A DNA stretch of 6,999 nucleotides from Desulfobulbus sp. Lineage in GTDB: Bacteria > Desulfobacterota > Desulfobulbia > Desulfobulbales > Desulfobulbaceae. Every line of letters starts with the position of its first letter. Positions within the stretch are counted from its first letter, which is position 1. The stretch covers positions 1 through 6,999 of the forward strand of contig DRKH01000267.1 in NCBI GenBank assembly GCA_011051825.1, written 5' to 3'. The position numbers were made by a program, and so were the translations under genes. Shown piece by piece: positions 6,324-6,999 of the stretch. The notes below the pieces were generated by a model that saw nothing but the letters and a program-made list of their open reading frames with translations, did no database searches and had not been told where the DNA came from.

Positions 6324-6383
6324 AGGGGTGAACATAGCGGGATTGCCCCGGACCGCTGTTGACGCGACAAAAAATCCACCCCT
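6324..6383. other. Fold-prone patch next to element copy 2
   Basis: AGGGGTG at 6324-6330 is complementary to CACCCCT at 6377-6383, and inside it AGCGG (6336-6340) is complementary to CCGCT (6353-6357). Nested stems of this kind suggest a structured RNA, a cruciform or the remains of another repeat. No T-run, no coding sense and no recognised RNA family. Confidence 0.3.
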
Positions 6384-6420
6384 GGAGTCTGTCGAAATTT
6401 AGCTCCGTTCATGACGCAGC

Positions 6421-6430
6421 ATATTGTTTC
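6421..6430. repeat. Target-site duplication, left of element copy 2
   Basis: ATATTGTTTC, matching 6596-6605 at nine of ten positions. Confidence 0.7.
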
Positions 6431-6595
6431 CTGATTACGTACAAAGCTCAGCTTTTCACAACTCAGGGATAACATCGCTTGTTCTTCCGGATTGCAGGGC
6501 CCTGTAAATTTATCATTAATTCACTGGGTTCGTAATGCCCTCCGGTATTCAGCGATGGTATCCCTTGCATTCGGCTGAGGATTGTGGGTAATCAG
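6431..6595 (-). mobile_element. MITE-like palindromic element, copy 2 (165 bp, inverted relative to copy 1)
   Basis: The reverse complement of this stretch aligns end to end with 1010-1173, about 90% identical by eye. The ends have the same CTGATTAC...GTAATCAG inverted repeats, and the motif AGGGATA-x-CATCGCT is kept in both arms. One inner stem has decayed (CAGGGCCC instead of CTGGGTTC), so the central hairpin is weaker than in copy 1. Flanks are ATATTGTTTC (6421-6430) and ATATTGTTTT (6596-6605), a 10-bp duplication with one mismatch. The mismatch and decay suggest, weakly, an older insertion than copy 1. It lies between the chemotaxis gene and iorA and interrupts no recognisable gene. Confidence 0.83.
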
Positions 6596-6605
6596 ATATT
6601 GTTTT
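6596..6605. repeat. Target-site duplication, right of element copy 2
   Basis: ATATTGTTTT, directly repeating 6421-6430 except for the last base. Confidence 0.7.
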
Positions 6606-6740
6606 ACGAAATTAAAACTTTTACCTAACCAGTGACGCCAAAAATTAAATCATATCATATCAGCATGTTGCAGATGTCATTTTTTCAGACCTGATAGAGT
6701 TTAAGTATCGTACCAACGTTATGATGACATAATAGGCCCT

Positions 6741-6999
6741 TCAGATCTTAAAGTCTGAAGACATGTGACGAAGCTGCTCTGCCAGCCGAGAGAGTTCCTG
6801 CACGCTTTCCCGGACCTGGACTCCTGCGGTGGACATCTCATTGGAGGCCTGTTTGACCTCAAGAATATCACAGGCTATCTCACCGGATACGGCGGAGCTC
6901 TGGGCAACATTTTCAGTAACCTCCTGCAGCCCCTGGGTTGCCTGATTCATATTGGCGGCTATCTCACCGGTGTTTGCCGTCTGCTCCTCCACTGCGGTA
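6741..6999 (-). CDS. Methyl-accepting chemotaxis protein, C-terminal end (partial)
   Basis: Only the last 85 codons are in the window; the gene enters from the right edge. The protein reads TAVEEQTANTGEIAANMNQA and then a long alanine/serine/glutamate-rich helix with heptad spacing, ending SSDFKI. The AVEEQTANTGEIA signature is the second methylation helix of the MCP cytoplasmic coiled coil, which passes receptor signals to CheA and CheW at the inner membrane. The C-terminus lacks a CheR-docking pentapeptide of the NWETF type. The stop codon (6743-6741) lies within an inverted repeat, CTTCAGA (6739-6745) facing TCTGAAG (6754-6760), with no T-run after it. Ligand domain and membrane segments are outside the window. 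Function has no evident link with iorAB. Confidence 0.88.
   Translation of the reverse strand, partial: TAVEEQTANTGEIAANMNQATQGLQEVTENVAQSSAVSGEIACDILEVKQASNEMSTAGVQVRESVQELSRLAEQLRHMSSDFKI

Larger units (their letters stand above)
5827..6740. other. Gene-free interval between the chemotaxis gene and iorA
   Basis: No convincing gene in 914 bases. A plus-strand frame of 64 codons at 6024-6218 has no ribosome site or recognisable product, and a 26-codon plus frame at 6282-6362 (with AAGGG before its ATG) overlaps a foldable patch. The interval must contain the iorA promoter, since the operon starts at its left edge, yet I found neither a good -35/-10 pair nor a -24/-12 (sigma-54) site within 200 bases of the GTG. 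It also holds the second palindromic element at 6431-6595 and A/T-rich sequence on each side. Confidence 0.55.

Noticed and set aside
6282..6362. Possible 26-residue peptide gene on the plus strand with AAGGG upstream
   Set aside because: Too short to judge, overlaps inverted repeats and has no recognisable sequence; kept only as part of the interval description.
6739..6760. Inverted repeat at the chemotaxis gene stop as a terminator
   Set aside because: It overlaps the stop codon and is not followed by a T-run on the minus strand.

Overview
The window reads as part of the chromosome of a strictly anaerobic, flagellated bacterium, most likely Desulfobacterota (the old Deltaproteobacteria, sulfate-reducer type). 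This is an inference from gene content and order: a ferredoxin-dependent 2-oxoacid oxidoreductase (iorA-iorB), an AMP-forming arylacetate-CoA ligase (paaK type), a tandem-ACT protein and a branched-chain amino-acid type binding protein, a series I know from that group. All recognisable genes lie on the minus strand, so the window is best read from its right end to its left.

Layout from right to left. (1) 6999-6741: the last 85 codons of a methyl-accepting chemotaxis protein. (2) 6740-5827: about 900 bases with no convincing gene, holding one copy (6431-6595) of a 165-bp palindromic element, a fold-prone patch at 6324-6383 and a leader hairpin at 5890-5921. (3) 5826-1345: an operon-like run iorA, iorB, paaK and an ACT-domain gene. 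iorA and iorB overlap by one base. The next two gaps carry tandem heptamer arrays (3384-3418, 3193-3262 and 1793-1869). (4) 1344-951: a gene-free stretch holding a second, oppositely oriented copy of the palindromic element (1010-1173) with an exact 10-bp target duplication, and a different 111-bp region bounded by 16-bp perfect inverted repeats (1226-1336). (5) 950-1: the first 316 codons of a secreted LivK-type binding protein, running off the left edge.

How the genes fit together: LivK would capture an amino acid outside the cell. After transamination, IorAB would convert the arylpyruvate to arylacetyl-CoA plus CO2 with reduction of ferredoxin. The ligase links arylacetyl-CoA with the free arylacetate, and the ACT protein is a likely amino-acid sensor. 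The reverse direction, arylacetate salvage into aromatic amino acids, is equally compatible with the gene set.

The least ordinary content is between the genes: a pair of MITE-like elements about 90% identical by eye, each flanked by a 10-bp duplication, one of which appears to supply the -35 box for livK; a second, unrelated inverted-repeat element; and three heptamer arrays inside the operon that would mislead automatic start-site calling. I see no CRISPR array, tRNA, rRNA, complete transposase, phage gene or defence system. The metabolic genes look like known families, and I do not claim a new system among them.
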